From: Tahibacter amnicola
GTDB taxonomy: Bacteria > Pseudomonadota > Gammaproteobacteria > Xanthomonadales > Rhodanobacteraceae
Assembly (NCBI RefSeq): GCF_025398735.1
Contig: NZ_CP104694.1
Coordinates: forward strand, 5,731,465 to 5,795,464
Length of the DNA: 64,000 nt
Direction: 5' to 3'
Part shown: positions 28,494 to 37,495 of the stretch, in pieces
Position numbering within the stretch: position 1 is the stretch's first letter
Layout of the letters: every line of letters starts with the position of its first letter
The notes under the pieces: model-generated
The model's input: the letters and a program-made list of their open reading frames with translations, nothing else
The model's database searches: none
What the model was told of the DNA's origin: nothing
Translations under genes and position numbers: made by a program

Positions 28494-28755
28494 GGAAACT
28501 CCGGATGTCAGTCGGCAATCCGCCTCAAGCCAGTCCGGGAAAATCCGCGCCCTGCACTGCCTCGCTTTCGCTGCCGCGGCGGAAGGTACCGCACTCCGGC
28601 GCCCGGGTCATGTGTCGGAGGCTTCCCACCGCCCCTCCGGCTGTCGCCGGACGGGGAGCCCGGCCGTGGGAGCAGGGCGAACAGCCGGCTCGACCGTGAC
28701 GACCGGTTCGCCGGCCTCTCCGGCGCCGCACGGCGCGCGGGAGGCCGACCGGGAC

Positions 28756-28774
28756 GCCGCCCGGGCAGGGCGGC
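28756..28774 (-). terminator. GC-rich hairpin after the 141-aa secreted-protein gene
   Basis: GCCGCCC and GGGCGGC pair perfectly across a five-base loop just downstream of the minus-strand stop at 28784. There is no T-tract. The rest of 28494-28755 shows no gene. Confidence 0.35.
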
Positions 28775-28783
28775 GCCGAGTGA

Positions 28784-29209
28784 TCAGTACTGCGGATACA
28801 GCTCGGTGTTGTTGATCACGATGGGATAGTTCGACCCCGCGCCCGACGATGCGGCAAACGCGGCAAACATCGTGTAGCCGACCAGCTTGTAGTACACCTG
28901 GGCATTGTTGCACGCGGTGGTGATGTCGTTGGTGCTGGCGGTCGAGAAGAACTTCTGCAACTTGGTGTAAGTGGTCGTCTGGTACTGACCCGGCAGCTGG
29001 TACCACTCGGAGTTGGAGGTCAGCCCCCACTCGTACTTGATGTCCGTTCCCTTCTGGAAGTAGCAGGCCAGGGAAGTGGTACCGCTTGCGGCGGGCGGAG
29101 ACACCTTGGCGGCGGTGTCCGCAGGGCTGGCCGGGCCGTTGCCGGCGGCGCATGCCAACTGCGGAATCGAGGCTGCCAGGGCAAACGCCAACGCGTAGTG
29201 CACTTTCAT
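28784..29209 (-). CDS. small secreted Tyr-rich protein of unknown function (141 aa)
   Basis: I do not recognise this protein. The ATG at 29209 has AGGAG eight bases upstream and opens a clear signal peptide (MKVHYALAFALAASIPQLACAA). A Pro/Ala/Ser linker of about 20 residues precedes a Tyr- and Asn-rich domain with two cysteines (SLACYFQK, TTACNNA) and an aromatic C-terminus, ELYPQY. It is probably periplasmic or secreted. Like the 133-residue protein at 25246 it has one likely disulfide and aromatic strands, but I see no convincing block alignment between them. Confidence 0.6.
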   Translation of the reverse strand: MKVHYALAFALAASIPQLACAAGNGPASPADTAAKVSPPAASGTTSLACYFQKGTDIKYEWGLTSNSEWYQLPGQYQTTTYTKLQKFFSTASTNDITTACNNAQVYYKLVGYTMFAAFAASSGAGSNYPIVINNTELYPQY

Positions 29210-29494
29210 CGAACGTACTCCTGTCTGATGGCCGATACAGGCCGGCCGGCGGCCGGCCACGGTCCACGAACGCGATTCGGCGACGCCAGCGGCCGCCCAA
29301 TGTATCGAAATGCGTCGGGCACTTTTGTGAAAGCACCTATACATTTCCCTATCGTCTTTTCGTGTCCGAATTGACAAAGCGCACATGGAGACCCCTGCCT
29401 ATCACACGGCAACCGCCACCCTTGCTACGCATTGTGATCGACACGCCGCGCCCGGCAGTGCGAACGTCCCGCACCGGAGCCCGGGCCCGCTGCC

Positions 29495-30031
29495 TCAGCG
29501 GAACGCTTCGGGCACGTTCTGCAACTGCGCCTGGCAATCCCATTCCGGCGGTCGACACGCACGATCAAACCAGACCGCGCCGGCATCGAGCCAACGCTGC
29601 CGGTTCACCCGGGCCGCTTCCGGCAGGCAATCCTCGTATCCGGCTTCCGATCCGCAACAGACGCAGATGTCATGCGAGGGATTGCACCCGTCCGCGCCCC
29701 AGGGCGGAACCTCGTCCAGCAGGCCGCAGACGCGACAGGGGTAGAGAACGACGTCGGTGGCGAGCAGAAACTGCTCGGGGATGTTCTTCACCTGCGCCTG
29801 CCACTGCCAATCCGGTGGACAGCGTTCGGGAAAGCGCCATCGGGCACCCCGCGCAATCCAGGTTTCACGAAAGTGTCGCGCCGCGACCGGAGAACAATCG
29901 TGGTACCCGACCTGGTAGCCGCAACACACGCACACTTCCCAGCTCGGCGTCTTGTCATCCTGGCCCCACAGCGGCTGTTCGTGCAGCAATCCGCACACCC
30001 GGCAGGGATAGACCGTCGGAGGCGCGTTCAC
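29495..30031 (-). CDS. tandem cysteine-rich (CxxC...CxCC) zinc-ribbon-like protein
   Basis: The 178-residue product consists almost wholly of two copies of one 82-residue unit (about residues 8-87 and 97-178). Each unit has YPCRVCGLL, then PxWGxD, then a CVCCG block followed by GYxDC, and ends with a W-rich segment (PPDWQWQAQVKNIPEQF and PPEWDCQAQLQNVPEAF). The CxxC plus CxCC sets probably bind zinc. Single-unit proteins with YPC.VCG and CCG.E.GYED are widespread in bacteria without known function. A GTG at 30031 is the start: it lies one base after the methyltransferase stop, with GGAG eight bases upstream, so translation is probably coupled. Confidence 0.72.
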   Translation of the reverse strand: MNAPPTVYPCRVCGLLHEQPLWGQDDKTPSWEVCVCCGYQVGYHDCSPVAARHFRETWIARGARWRFPERCPPDWQWQAQVKNIPEQFLLATDVVLYPCRVCGLLDEVPPWGADGCNPSHDICVCCGSEAGYEDCLPEAARVNRQRWLDAGAVWFDRACRPPEWDCQAQLQNVPEAFR

Positions 30032-30032
30032 T

Positions 30033-30854
30033 TCATCGCTCCGTGGGAGGCCATTGGCCAGAAATGACCGGTACATGCCAGACGGCGTAACCCGCCGGAT
30101 CGCGGATGGACGCGATGATAGCGTCGAAATCAGCGCGCACCTCATCCGGCGGCCGACCACTGGCCTGCGCCAGCACATCGACATAGCCATCGCGCCAGGC
30201 GCTGATGATTCCGGCAAACGGGTCGCGGGCACGCAGGGTGTCGACCGTCACGTAGTCGATCGCGACCGCGCTGAACCCGTGTTGCAGCAGCAACGGTACC
30301 GAATGCCGGCCGATGCGGCCGTCGCAGCCAAGGCTTTCCAGGTACGGCAATACCGTGCCCTGCCAGAAGGCATCCGGATCACGCGCCTGCCTGGGCATGT
30401 GGAGCATGCCGTAGTCTTCCGACAGCAAATGCAGCCAGCCGCCGGGCTTGAGAACACGGCAAATCTGTTCGAGGACCAGGGCGAAGCGCGGTACTGCCTG
30501 CGACATGTGCCGGCAGACGACGAGGTCGAACGGCGCCTCGGGCACGTCCAGCGCAAACGCATCGGCGACGCGATACTGGATACGACCGTCCGCGTCACCG
30601 CCGCGCCGGGCGATCTGAAGATTGCTGTCGAGGATGTCCACGCCAAGCAGCTGCGCCCCCGCGTACCTCAGTGCCAGCCGCCGGGTGATCTCGCCCGTGC
30701 CGCAGCCCAGGTCCAGGATGCGAATCGGCCCCGACAACCGGTAACGGTCGAACAGGGCTTCTTCCTGCGGCCAGATGGCCTGCGCCTGGTATCCGAGGTT
30801 GCGCGCCATGGACTCATCGCCCATCTGCTCCGCCTGCGGATTGTGCTCGCTCAT
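30033..30854 (-). CDS. class I SAM-dependent methyltransferase
   Basis: From the ATG at 30854 (GGAG upstream) the protein has 273 residues. Motif I is ILDLGCGTGEITRRLA, the acidic end of strand 2 is LLGVDILDSNL, and the later blocks are YRVADAFALDV, FDLVVCRH and VLKPGGWLHLLSEDYGML. The second half is helical, with WQGTVLPYLESLG, and may shape the substrate pocket. The target is unknown; small-molecule methylation is more likely than RNA or protein. It lies 38 bases downstream of nadK and directly precedes the cysteine-rich gene. Confidence 0.85.
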   Translation of the reverse strand: MSEHNPQAEQMGDESMARNLGYQAQAIWPQEEALFDRYRLSGPIRILDLGCGTGEITRRLALRYAGAQLLGVDILDSNLQIARRGGDADGRIQYRVADAFALDVPEAPFDLVVCRHMSQAVPRFALVLEQICRVLKPGGWLHLLSEDYGMLHMPRQARDPDAFWQGTVLPYLESLGCDGRIGRHSVPLLLQHGFSAVAIDYVTVDTLRARDPFAGIISAWRDGYVDVLAQASGRPPDEVRADFDAIIASIRDPAGYAVWHVPVISGQWPPTER

Positions 30855-30892
30855 TGCCGTCTCCCGGAACCGCCACGCGGGGCGCGCAGCGG

Positions 30893-31657
30893 TCAATTCT
30901 CGAACTGCTCGTTGAGGATGCGATCTTCGAGGTTGTGCTCCGGATCGAAGAGCAGGTTCATGGTCTGCTCCCGCGATTCCCGCACGGTGACCTCGACGAT
31001 GTCGCGCACTTCGTAGGAATCGGCCGTGGCACTGACCGGGCGCTTGTACGGATCCAGCACCTCCAGTTTCACCTCCGTCGCCGCGGGCAGGATGGCCCCG
31101 CGCCAGCGCCGCGGGCGGAACGGACTGATGGGTGTCATCGCCAGGACGTTCGACCCCAGGGGCAGGATCGGGCCATGCGCCGAGAGGTTGTAGGCCGTGG
31201 AGCCGGCCGGCGTTGAAACCAGGATGCCGTCGCAGACGAGTTCATCGAGTTTCATCGCACCATTGAGGTAGACCCGCACATGCGCTGCCTGCTTGGTCTG
31301 GCGCAGCAGCGAAACCTCGTTGAAGGCCGTCGCCGTCACCGCGGAGCCTGACTCCGTCTGCACGTCCATGCACAGGGGATGCAAGGTGGTTGGAACGGCC
31401 CGCGCCAACCGGTCGCGCAGGACGTCGGGCTGGTACTGGTTCATCAGGAACCCGACGGACCCCAGCTTCATGCCATAGACCGGCAGCCCCCGGGCGTGAT
31501 GGCGGTGCAAGGTCTGCAGCATGAAGCCATCGCCGCCCAACGCCACGATCACTTCCGCTTCGTCGATCGGCACTTCGCCGTACTGGGTACGCAGCGTTGC
31601 CAGCGCCGCCTGGGCGTCCTCGGTCTTGCTGGCAACGAAATGAATGCGCTGGCTCAT
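30893..31657 (-). CDS. nadK: NAD kinase
   Basis: The 254-residue cytosolic enzyme phosphorylates NAD to NADP with ATP. The GGDG motif has its catalytic Asp at residue 43 (ALGGDGFML). The second conserved block is [10 protein letters not shown], and [21 protein letters not shown] forms the Gly-rich nucleotide-binding strand-turn. It is shorter than the E. coli enzyme because the N-domain is compact, as in related short NAD kinases. The ATG at 31657 begins [11 protein letters not shown], a normal start for this group. Two genes follow on the same strand. Confidence 0.95.
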   Translation of the reverse strand: MSQRIHFVASKTEDAQAALATLRTQYGEVPIDEAEVIVALGGDGFMLQTLHRHHARGLPVYGMKLGSVGFLMNQYQPDVLRDRLARAVPTTLHPLCMDVQTESGSAVTATAFNEVSLLRQTKQAAHVRVYLNGAMKLDELVCDGILVSTPAGSTAYNLSAHGPILPLGSNVLAMTPISPFRPRRWRGAILPAATEVKLEVLDPYKRPVSATADSYEVRDIVEVTVRESREQTMNLLFDPEHNLEDRILNEQFEN

Positions 31658-31977
31658 TGCGGTATCGGGTTCCCAGGGAAGCCCGAGTGTAACCGCACTG
31701 CCGTGTCGTGGGTGCGTAGATTTTGCCAAGTGGATACAGCGATTTGACATGAACACGCAGGGCCGGTTTCGACGCCCGGGCGCGGATCTGGCGAGCTTCC
31801 AGGGGCCCGGAACGGCCCGGCCGACGCGCAGCCGGCCTCATCACCCTGCGCTGTCGCCGGTTGGCGCTGAGGGAGGCGGTGCCGACACTGCCAGGGGGCC
31901 TCTCCGCGTTGGCGCTCGAAGAACCAAAGCGTTCGCCTGCCCTTCAGCCAGCCGACCTATCGCTCTTTGCCCATGTG

Positions 31978-32126
31978 GCTACGCTTTCTGTAGCTGAGTC
32001 AACCCGCAGGGATCACCCGGGGTTGGCCTTCGATGATGATGAAAGGCGACTGATGGCGTCGACCTGACGGCAACGCATCATTCACCCCGAGTGCGCCACG
32101 CATACCCGGGCTACAGTAAGCGTAGC
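31978..32126. repeat. MITE-like element with 17-bp terminal inverted repeats
   Basis: The left end GCTACGCTTTCTGTAGC (31978-31994) is the inverse complement, at 16 of 17 positions, of the right end GCTACAGTAAGCGTAGC (32110-32126). Inside the ends are opposed halves with CACCCGGGGT on the left and TTCACCCCGAGTGCG on the right, giving nested symmetry. No protein is encoded. The left 46 bases recur, imperfectly, at 45601-45647. This resembles a non-autonomous miniature transposable element or an extragenic palindromic repeat. Confidence 0.55.
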
Positions 32127-32230
32127 TGACGCACTGGAGCGACCGATCGCATTGCGCGTCGGCACCTAACCGGTGTCGGGCATCGCCAGCGCTCAGCCCA
32201 ACCTCCAAAACCACCCTCACAAGACACGAG

Positions 32231-32259
32231 GGGCGGGTCGCCCTGTGGCGCACCCGCCC
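32231..32259 (-). terminator. hairpin downstream of gdhB
   Basis: GGGCGGGTCGCC pairs with GGCG-ACCCGCCC, with one bulged base and a CTGT loop, 18 bases beyond the minus-strand gdhB stop. There is no T-tract, so it is a probable rather than canonical terminator. Confidence 0.5.
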
Positions 32260-32277
32260 AAGCCAACGGGCTTAGCG

Positions 32278-35200
32278 TCAGCGCGCCCCTGCCTGCACCA
32301 GCTGTGCCAGGCGCCGCACGGCAACCGACACGATCGGGTAGTCCGTCACGACCTGCGTGCGCATGTCCGCGAACATGCCCAGGGTGAACTTGAGCGAGGC
32401 ATCGTCGCGATTGAGCCACTGCTCGACCAGCTCCGCACCACCGCCCTTGCCACCCTTGTTGAGCACCTGCGCGGCGAGGGCGCGGTGCTGCACGTACAGC
32501 TCGTCGCGCAGGCTGCCGCGCGCGTGGGCATGCCAGCGGCTTTCCACGGGCAATTCTTCGATCTTCTGCATCAGCCACTTCAGATGCAGCGCCTCGCCCA
32601 GGGCGTAGTACACCTCGGCAACAGGGCCAACGGCGCTCTTCTGGGTTTCGGTGACGCTGATGACATCCAGCGCCGAACCCAGTGCCGGGATCGCGGCCAG
32701 CTGGTCGGCGAGGTCCGCCGGGAAGCCCTGTGCCAGCCAGCGTTCGCGGGCAGACGCATAGGCCTGCTTCTCGCTCGGCGCGATGACGCGCAGGAGGTCC
32801 TGCCTGAGCGCCAGCATGCCGGGCTCGTAGCGGGCCACGGCCCTGGCGATATCCAGCGATTCACCCGGCTGGTTGAGCAGCCAGCGCGTCATGTTGCGCA
32901 GCAGCTGCCAGATCACCAGCAGCGCATCGATCTGCGCGTTGCCGTTGACCTTGCCGTCCAGCGCCTCGATCGAGGCCCACAGGCCGCGCGCGTCCAGCAC
33001 TTCGCGGGCAATGGTGAAGGCCTTGGCGATCGGCGCCGGCGCCTGGCCGGTGTCTTCCTGCATGCGCAGCACGAAGGTGGCGCCCATGCGGTTGATCATC
33101 GAGTTGGTCACGGCCGTGGCGATGATTTCGCGCTTCAGACGGTGACGTTCCATATGATCGGCGTACTTCTCGCGCAGCGGCTCGGGGAAGTAACGCTTGA
33201 GTTCACGCGACAGATAGGCGTCTTCGGGGACGTCCGAATCGAGCAGTTGCTGGAACAGCACGATCTTGGAGTACGACAGCAGGATCGACAGTTCAGGGCG
33301 CGTCAGGCCCAGACCACGTGACTTGCGCTCGGCAAACTCCGCGTCACTGGGCAGGAATTCCAGCTGGCGGTCGAGCAGCCCCTGCGATTCGAGCGTACGC
33401 ACGAAATGCTGCTTGGCGCCCAGGCGGCTGACGGACATGCGCTCCATCACGCTGATCGCCTGGTTCTGGCGATAGTTGTCGATCAGCACCAGCCGCTCGA
33501 CTTCGTCGGTCATGTCGGCGAGCAGCACATTGCGCGCCTCGATGGTCAGCTCGTCGCGCAGCACGGCATCCCCGAGCAGGATCTTGATGTTGACCTCGTG
33601 GTCGGAGGTATCAACGCCCGCCGAGTTGTCGATGAAGTCGGTGTTGAGCAGGACGCCGGCGCTGAGCGCAGCCTCGATGCGGCCGCGCTGGGTCATGCCC
33701 AGGTTGCCGCCCTCGCCCACCAGGCGGCAGCGCAGTTCCTTGCCATTGATGCGGATCGCATTGTTGGCGCGGTCACCGACATCAGCGTTGGTTTCGGACT
33801 CGGCCTTCACATAGGTACCGATGCCGCCGTTCCAGAGCAGGTCGACCGGTGCCTTGAGAATGGCGCGCATCAGGTCATTAGGCGCCAGTGCATCGACGGC
33901 CGCGTCGATACCGAGCGCCTCGCGCACTTCCGGGCTCACCGGAATCGTCTTGGCGGTACGCGGGAAAATGCCGCCGCCCTTGGAAATGAGCGAGGCATCG
34001 TAGTCGGCCCAGGACGAACGCGGCAGCGCGAACATGCGCGTGCGCTCGCGGAAGGACACCGCGGCATTGGGGTTGGGATCCAGGAAGATGTGGCGGTGGT
34101 CGAAGGCGGCCACCAGGCGGATGTGCTTGGACAGCAGCATGCCGTTGCCGAACACGTCACCGGACATGTCGCCGATGCCCACGCAGGTGAAGTCTTCACT
34201 CTGCGAATCACGGCCCATCGCACGGAAGTGGCGTTTGACCGATTCCCAGCCGCCCTTGGCGGTGATGCCCATGCCCTTGTGGTCATAGCCCACCGAACCA
34301 CCGGAGGCGAACGCATCGCCCAGCCAGAAGCCATGGTCGGCCGAGATCGAGTTGGCGATATCCGAGAAGGTGGCCGTGCCCTTGTCGGCGGCAACGACGA
34401 GATAGGGATCATCGTTATCGTGACGGACGACGCGCTGCGGGTGCACGACCTTGCCGTCGACGAGGTTGTCGGTGATGTCCAGCAGGCCGTTGATGAACAT
34501 ACGGTAGCAGGCGATGCCTTCGGCGAGCACGGCGTCGCGGTCGCCGCCGGCCGGCAGGCGCTTCACGAAGAAGCCGCCCTTCGCGCCAACCGGCACGATG
34601 ACGGTGTTCTTCACCATCTGCGCCTTCACCAGGCCCAGCACTTCGGTACGGAAGTCTTCCCGGCGATCCGACCAGCGCAGGCCGCCGCGGGCGACCGGGC
34701 CGAAGCGCAGGTGCACGCCTTCCACGCGCGGCGAGTACACGAAGATTTCGCGGTACGGGCGCGGCTTGGGGAGATCGGGCACCTGGGCCGGATCAAACTT
34801 GAAGCTGATGTAGTCTTTCGGCTTGCCGCCCACGGTCTGGTAGAAGCCGGTACGCAGGGTGGCACGGATGACGCTGGCGAAGCTGCGCAGGATGCGGTCT
34901 TCGTCGAGGCTGGCGACGCGATCAAGCAGCACGCGGATGACCGCAATGACAGCGTCGGCCTGGGTCTCGCGCGATTCGGTGCGCGAGGCGTAGAGCGCTT
35001 CGAAGGCCGCGGCGTTGGTCGTGCGCACGTCTTCGGGAACCAGCGCCTCGAGCTCCTTCATCAGGCGCTTCTTCGCCTGCTCCACGGACGCCTTGGATGC
35101 GCCGTCGCGGTCCGGATCGAACTTGATCTCGAACAGCTCGACCAGCAGGCCGGCGATTGCCGGATAGTGGTTGAGCGTTTCTTCCATGTAGCTCTGCGAG

Positions 35201-37236
35201 AACGGCACGCCGGTCTGCAGCAGGTATTTGCAGTAGCCGCGCAGCATTGCGACCTGGCGCCAGTCCATGTTGGCGCCGAGGATCAGCTTGTTGAAGCCGT
35301 CGTTCTCGGCCTGGCCGCGCCAGATGCGCTCGAAGGCATTCTGGAAGGCCTCGCGCACTTCGTCGATGTCGAACTCGAAGCGCATGGCCGGCTGCACGTC
35401 GAAATCCTGGATCGAGATGATCGATTCACCCAGGTCCATTTCATACGGATGCTCGGAGAGAATCTTCAGGCCCATGTTCTCGAGCATGGGCAGGGCTTCC
35501 GACAGCGTGATCGGCGCACCATAGCGGAACAGCTTGAAGCGCAGTCCACCGCCCTTCTTGCGCGAGCGGTACAGCGACAGGCGGATGTCCTCGGAGGTCT
35601 TGAGCGCGGCAGCGGCATCGACATCGGCCACGGCCAGCAGCGGCGTGACTTCCTCGATGTAGCTGGCGGGCAGCGCCTTGCCGAAGCGATGGGCGAGTTT
35701 CAGCCCCTTGTCTTCGCCGTGTTTCTGGATCAACGCATCGCGCAGTTCGTCGGACCAGTTGCGCACCAGCTGCCCGAGCTTCTGTTCCAGCTCGGCCACG
35801 TCGTATTCCGGACGCTCGCCGGACTTGGGACGAATGATCAGGTGCAGGCGCGCCAGTGCCGACTCGCCGACCTGCACCGTCGAATCGACGCGGTCGCCGT
35901 GGAGCGCGCGCTTGAACATGGCCTCGATGCGCTCGCGCGTGGCGTGGTCGAAGCGATCGCGCGGGATGAACACCAGGCACGAGAAGAAACGCCCGTACTT
36001 GTCACGACGGACGAAAACGCGCGAACGGGTGCGTTCCTGCAGCGCCAGGATACCCGTGGCCGTGCCGAAGAGTTCTTCCTCGGTCGCCTGGAACAGTTCA
36101 TCGCGCGGGAGCGTCTCGAGGATGTGGCGCATGGCCTTGCCCGAGTGCGACTCGCGCTTGAGCCCCGAGCGCGCCATCACGCCTTCGTACTTGTGACGCA
36201 CGAGCGGAACGTCCTGCGGGCGACGCATGTACGCACCCGAGGTGAACAGGCCGAGGAAGCGCTGCTCGGTCACCGGCACGCCGGCGTCGTTGAAGCCGAG
36301 CACGCTGATGTAGTCCATGTACGCGGGACGATGCACTGTCGCGCGGGAGTTGGTCTTGGTCAGGATGATCGCGTCGATCGAACCGGACTGGGGCAGGTCG
36401 CGCGCAACGAGCGTGCGCAGTGGACGCGGAGCCGGGCTGTCGTCATTGCGCAGGATGCCAAGGCCCGAGGAAGGCACCGTGGCGAGCACGTCTTCGTCGC
36501 CGACCTTGTCGACCTTGTATTCACGATAACCGAGGAACGTGAAGTGGTCATCGGCCACGAACCGCAGGAACTCCTGCGCTTCGGCAACGCCCGCGGCATC
36601 GATCGGCAGCTTGCGCTGCGGCAGGTCGCTGGCGAGCGAGAGCATCTTGTCGCGCATCGCCTTCCAGTCGACGACGGCACTGCGCACGTCGGCGAGTACG
36701 GCCGCGATCTTGTCCTTGAGCCGGGCCATCTCCTCGGCTTCCGCCACGCGGCTGATCTCAAAGTGCATGATCGATTCAAGACGTCCCTTGCCGCCGTCCG
36801 AATCGGCGCTCAGGTGCAGCACATGGCCGCCGGCGTCGCGCTCGATGCTGAAGACCGGATGCGCGATGGCGTGGACCAGCAGGCCCGCACCGCTGACCGC
36901 CATGCTGACCGAATCCACCAGGAACGGCGAATCGTCGGTGACGACTTCCAGCACGCTGTGGGTCGATTCGTAGCCCTGTTCCTCGAGCGTGGGATTGATC
37001 ACCCGCACGCTCGGGACGCCGGCCTTGCGCACGCGGACAAACTCCAGGAGATCCAGGGCCATGGCGGCCCACTGGCTGGCCGGGCGGACGGCAAGGTCGT
37101 CGGCCGGGATGCGCCGCAAGAGCTGCGCTGCGAACGTCTGGGCTTCCTTGAGCCGGGCGGCGGTCAGCTTGCTTTTGAGTTCGGTAAGAACGGCCTCGAC
37201 GGCCGGCGTCTGCGCGATCTCGCTCTTGGCGGACAT
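32278..37236 (-). CDS. gdhB: NAD-specific glutamate dehydrogenase, 180-kDa class
   Basis: The 1652-residue protein has the length and blocks of the large NAD-dependent glutamate dehydrogenases of Pseudomonas and Streptomyces, which deaminate glutamate to 2-oxoglutarate and ammonia in catabolism. A long N-terminal regulatory part with ACT-like segments covers roughly the first 700 residues. The catalytic region includes GPVARGGLRWSDRREDFRTE, then PVGAKGGFFVKR near residue 880, which carries the active-site lysine motif. DKGTATFSDIAN, GMGITAKGGWESVKRHF, and VGEGGNLGMTQRGRIE near the nucleotide-binding domain follow. The ATG at 37236 has AGGGA upstream. It stands alone as one transcription unit, divided from the acyl-CoA dehydrogenase gene by a hairpin. 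Confidence 0.95.
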   Translation of the reverse strand: MSAKSEIAQTPAVEAVLTELKSKLTAARLKEAQTFAAQLLRRIPADDLAVRPASQWAAMALDLLEFVRVRKAGVPSVRVINPTLEEQGYESTHSVLEVVTDDSPFLVDSVSMAVSGAGLLVHAIAHPVFSIERDAGGHVLHLSADSDGGKGRLESIMHFEISRVAEAEEMARLKDKIAAVLADVRSAVVDWKAMRDKMLSLASDLPQRKLPIDAAGVAEAQEFLRFVADDHFTFLGYREYKVDKVGDEDVLATVPSSGLGILRNDDSPAPRPLRTLVARDLPQSGSIDAIILTKTNSRATVHRPAYMDYISVLGFNDAGVPVTEQRFLGLFTSGAYMRRPQDVPLVRHKYEGVMARSGLKRESHSGKAMRHILETLPRDELFQATEEELFGTATGILALQERTRSRVFVRRDKYGRFFSCLVFIPRDRFDHATRERIEAMFKRALHGDRVDSTVQVGESALARLHLIIRPKSGERPEYDVAELEQKLGQLVRNWSDELRDALIQKHGEDKGLKLAHRFGKALPASYIEEVTPLLAVADVDAAAALKTSEDIRLSLYRSRKKGGGLRFKLFRYGAPITLSEALPMLENMGLKILSEHPYEMDLGESIISIQDFDVQPAMRFEFDIDEVREAFQNAFERIWRGQAENDGFNKLILGANMDWRQVAMLRGYCKYLLQTGVPFSQSYMEETLNHYPAIAGLLVELFEIKFDPDRDGASKASVEQAKKRLMKELEALVPEDVRTTNAAAFEALYASRTESRETQADAVIAVIRVLLDRVASLDEDRILRSFASVIRATLRTGFYQTVGGKPKDYISFKFDPAQVPDLPKPRPYREIFVYSPRVEGVHLRFGPVARGGLRWSDRREDFRTEVLGLVKAQMVKNTVIVPVGAKGGFFVKRLPAGGDRDAVLAEGIACYRMFINGLLDITDNLVDGKVVHPQRVVRHDNDDPYLVVAADKGTATFSDIANSISADHGFWLGDAFASGGSVGYDHKGMGITAKGGWESVKRHFRAMGRDSQSEDFTCVGIGDMSGDVFGNGMLLSKHIRLVAAFDHRHIFLDPNPNAAVSFRERTRMFALPRSSWADYDASLISKGGGIFPRTAKTIPVSPEVREALGIDAAVDALAPNDLMRAILKAPVDLLWNGGIGTYVKAESETNADVGDRANNAIRINGKELRCRLVGEGGNLGMTQRGRIEAALSAGVLLNTDFIDNSAGVDTSDHEVNIKILLGDAVLRDELTIEARNVLLADMTDEVERLVLIDNYRQNQAISVMERMSVSRLGAKQHFVRTLESQGLLDRQLEFLPSDAEFAERKSRGLGLTRPELSILLSYSKIVLFQQLLDSDVPEDAYLSRELKRYFPEPLREKYADHMERHRLKREIIATAVTNSMINRMGATFVLRMQEDTGQAPAPIAKAFTIAREVLDARGLWASIEALDGKVNGNAQIDALLVIWQLLRNMTRWLLNQPGESLDIARAVARYEPGMLALRQDLLRVIAPSEKQAYASARERWLAQGFPADLADQLAAIPALGSALDVISVTETQKSAVGPVAEVYYALGEALHLKWLMQKIEELPVESRWHAHARGSLRDELYVQHRALAAQVLNKGGKGGGAELVEQWLNRDDASLKFTLGMFADMRTQVVTDYPIVSVAVRRLAQLVQAGAR

Positions 37237-37450
37237 GGGCTTCCCTGGAAGCAGATAATGAGGCGCGGAAGGATACGCCTGCGCCGCCGCCGAATCCAGC
37301 AGAAAACCTCGTCAAAACGGGTGTTTAAGTACGGTTTTGGCAAGCAGAGGCAGGCGCCTGCCCACCCGGGCTGCGACCTGTGTCACGCCATCTGCCCGCC
37401 AGCCCGCCAGCGACGCGGACCCCTGCCATCCGGCCAGCCGTCGCCAGGCA

Positions 37451-37486
37451 GGCGGGGGCGGAACGCAGTGGCGTTCCGGCCCCGCC
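37451..37486 (-). terminator. long hairpin between acyl-CoA dehydrogenase and gdhB
   Basis: Two 16-base arms, pairing at 15 of 16 positions around AGTG, lie ten bases beyond the minus-strand stop at 37496. The stem is very GC-rich and lacks a T-run. It probably ends acyl-CoA dehydrogenase transcription before the gdhB promoter, which must lie in 37237-37450. Confidence 0.55.
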
Positions 37487-37495
37487 AACGCGCAA

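Larger units (their letters stand above)
31658..32277. other. intergenic region with repeat and terminator, no gene seen
   Basis: These 620 bases separate nadK (start at 31657) from the end of gdhB, both on the minus strand. I see no frame with coding character or a good ribosome-binding site. It holds the MITE-like element at 31978-32126 and a strong hairpin at 32231-32259. The part next to nadK must contain its promoter, but no clear -35/-10 pair stands out. Confidence 0.6.

Noticed and set aside
26832-28829. 665-codon plus-strand frame opposite the peptide transporter
   Set aside because: The minus strand carries all POT-family motifs; the plus-strand product is a Gln/Arg/His-rich shadow.
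31861-32067. Short plus-strand frame in the nadK-gdhB gap
   Set aside because: It has no ribosome-binding site, and its end lies inside the repeat element at 31978-32126.
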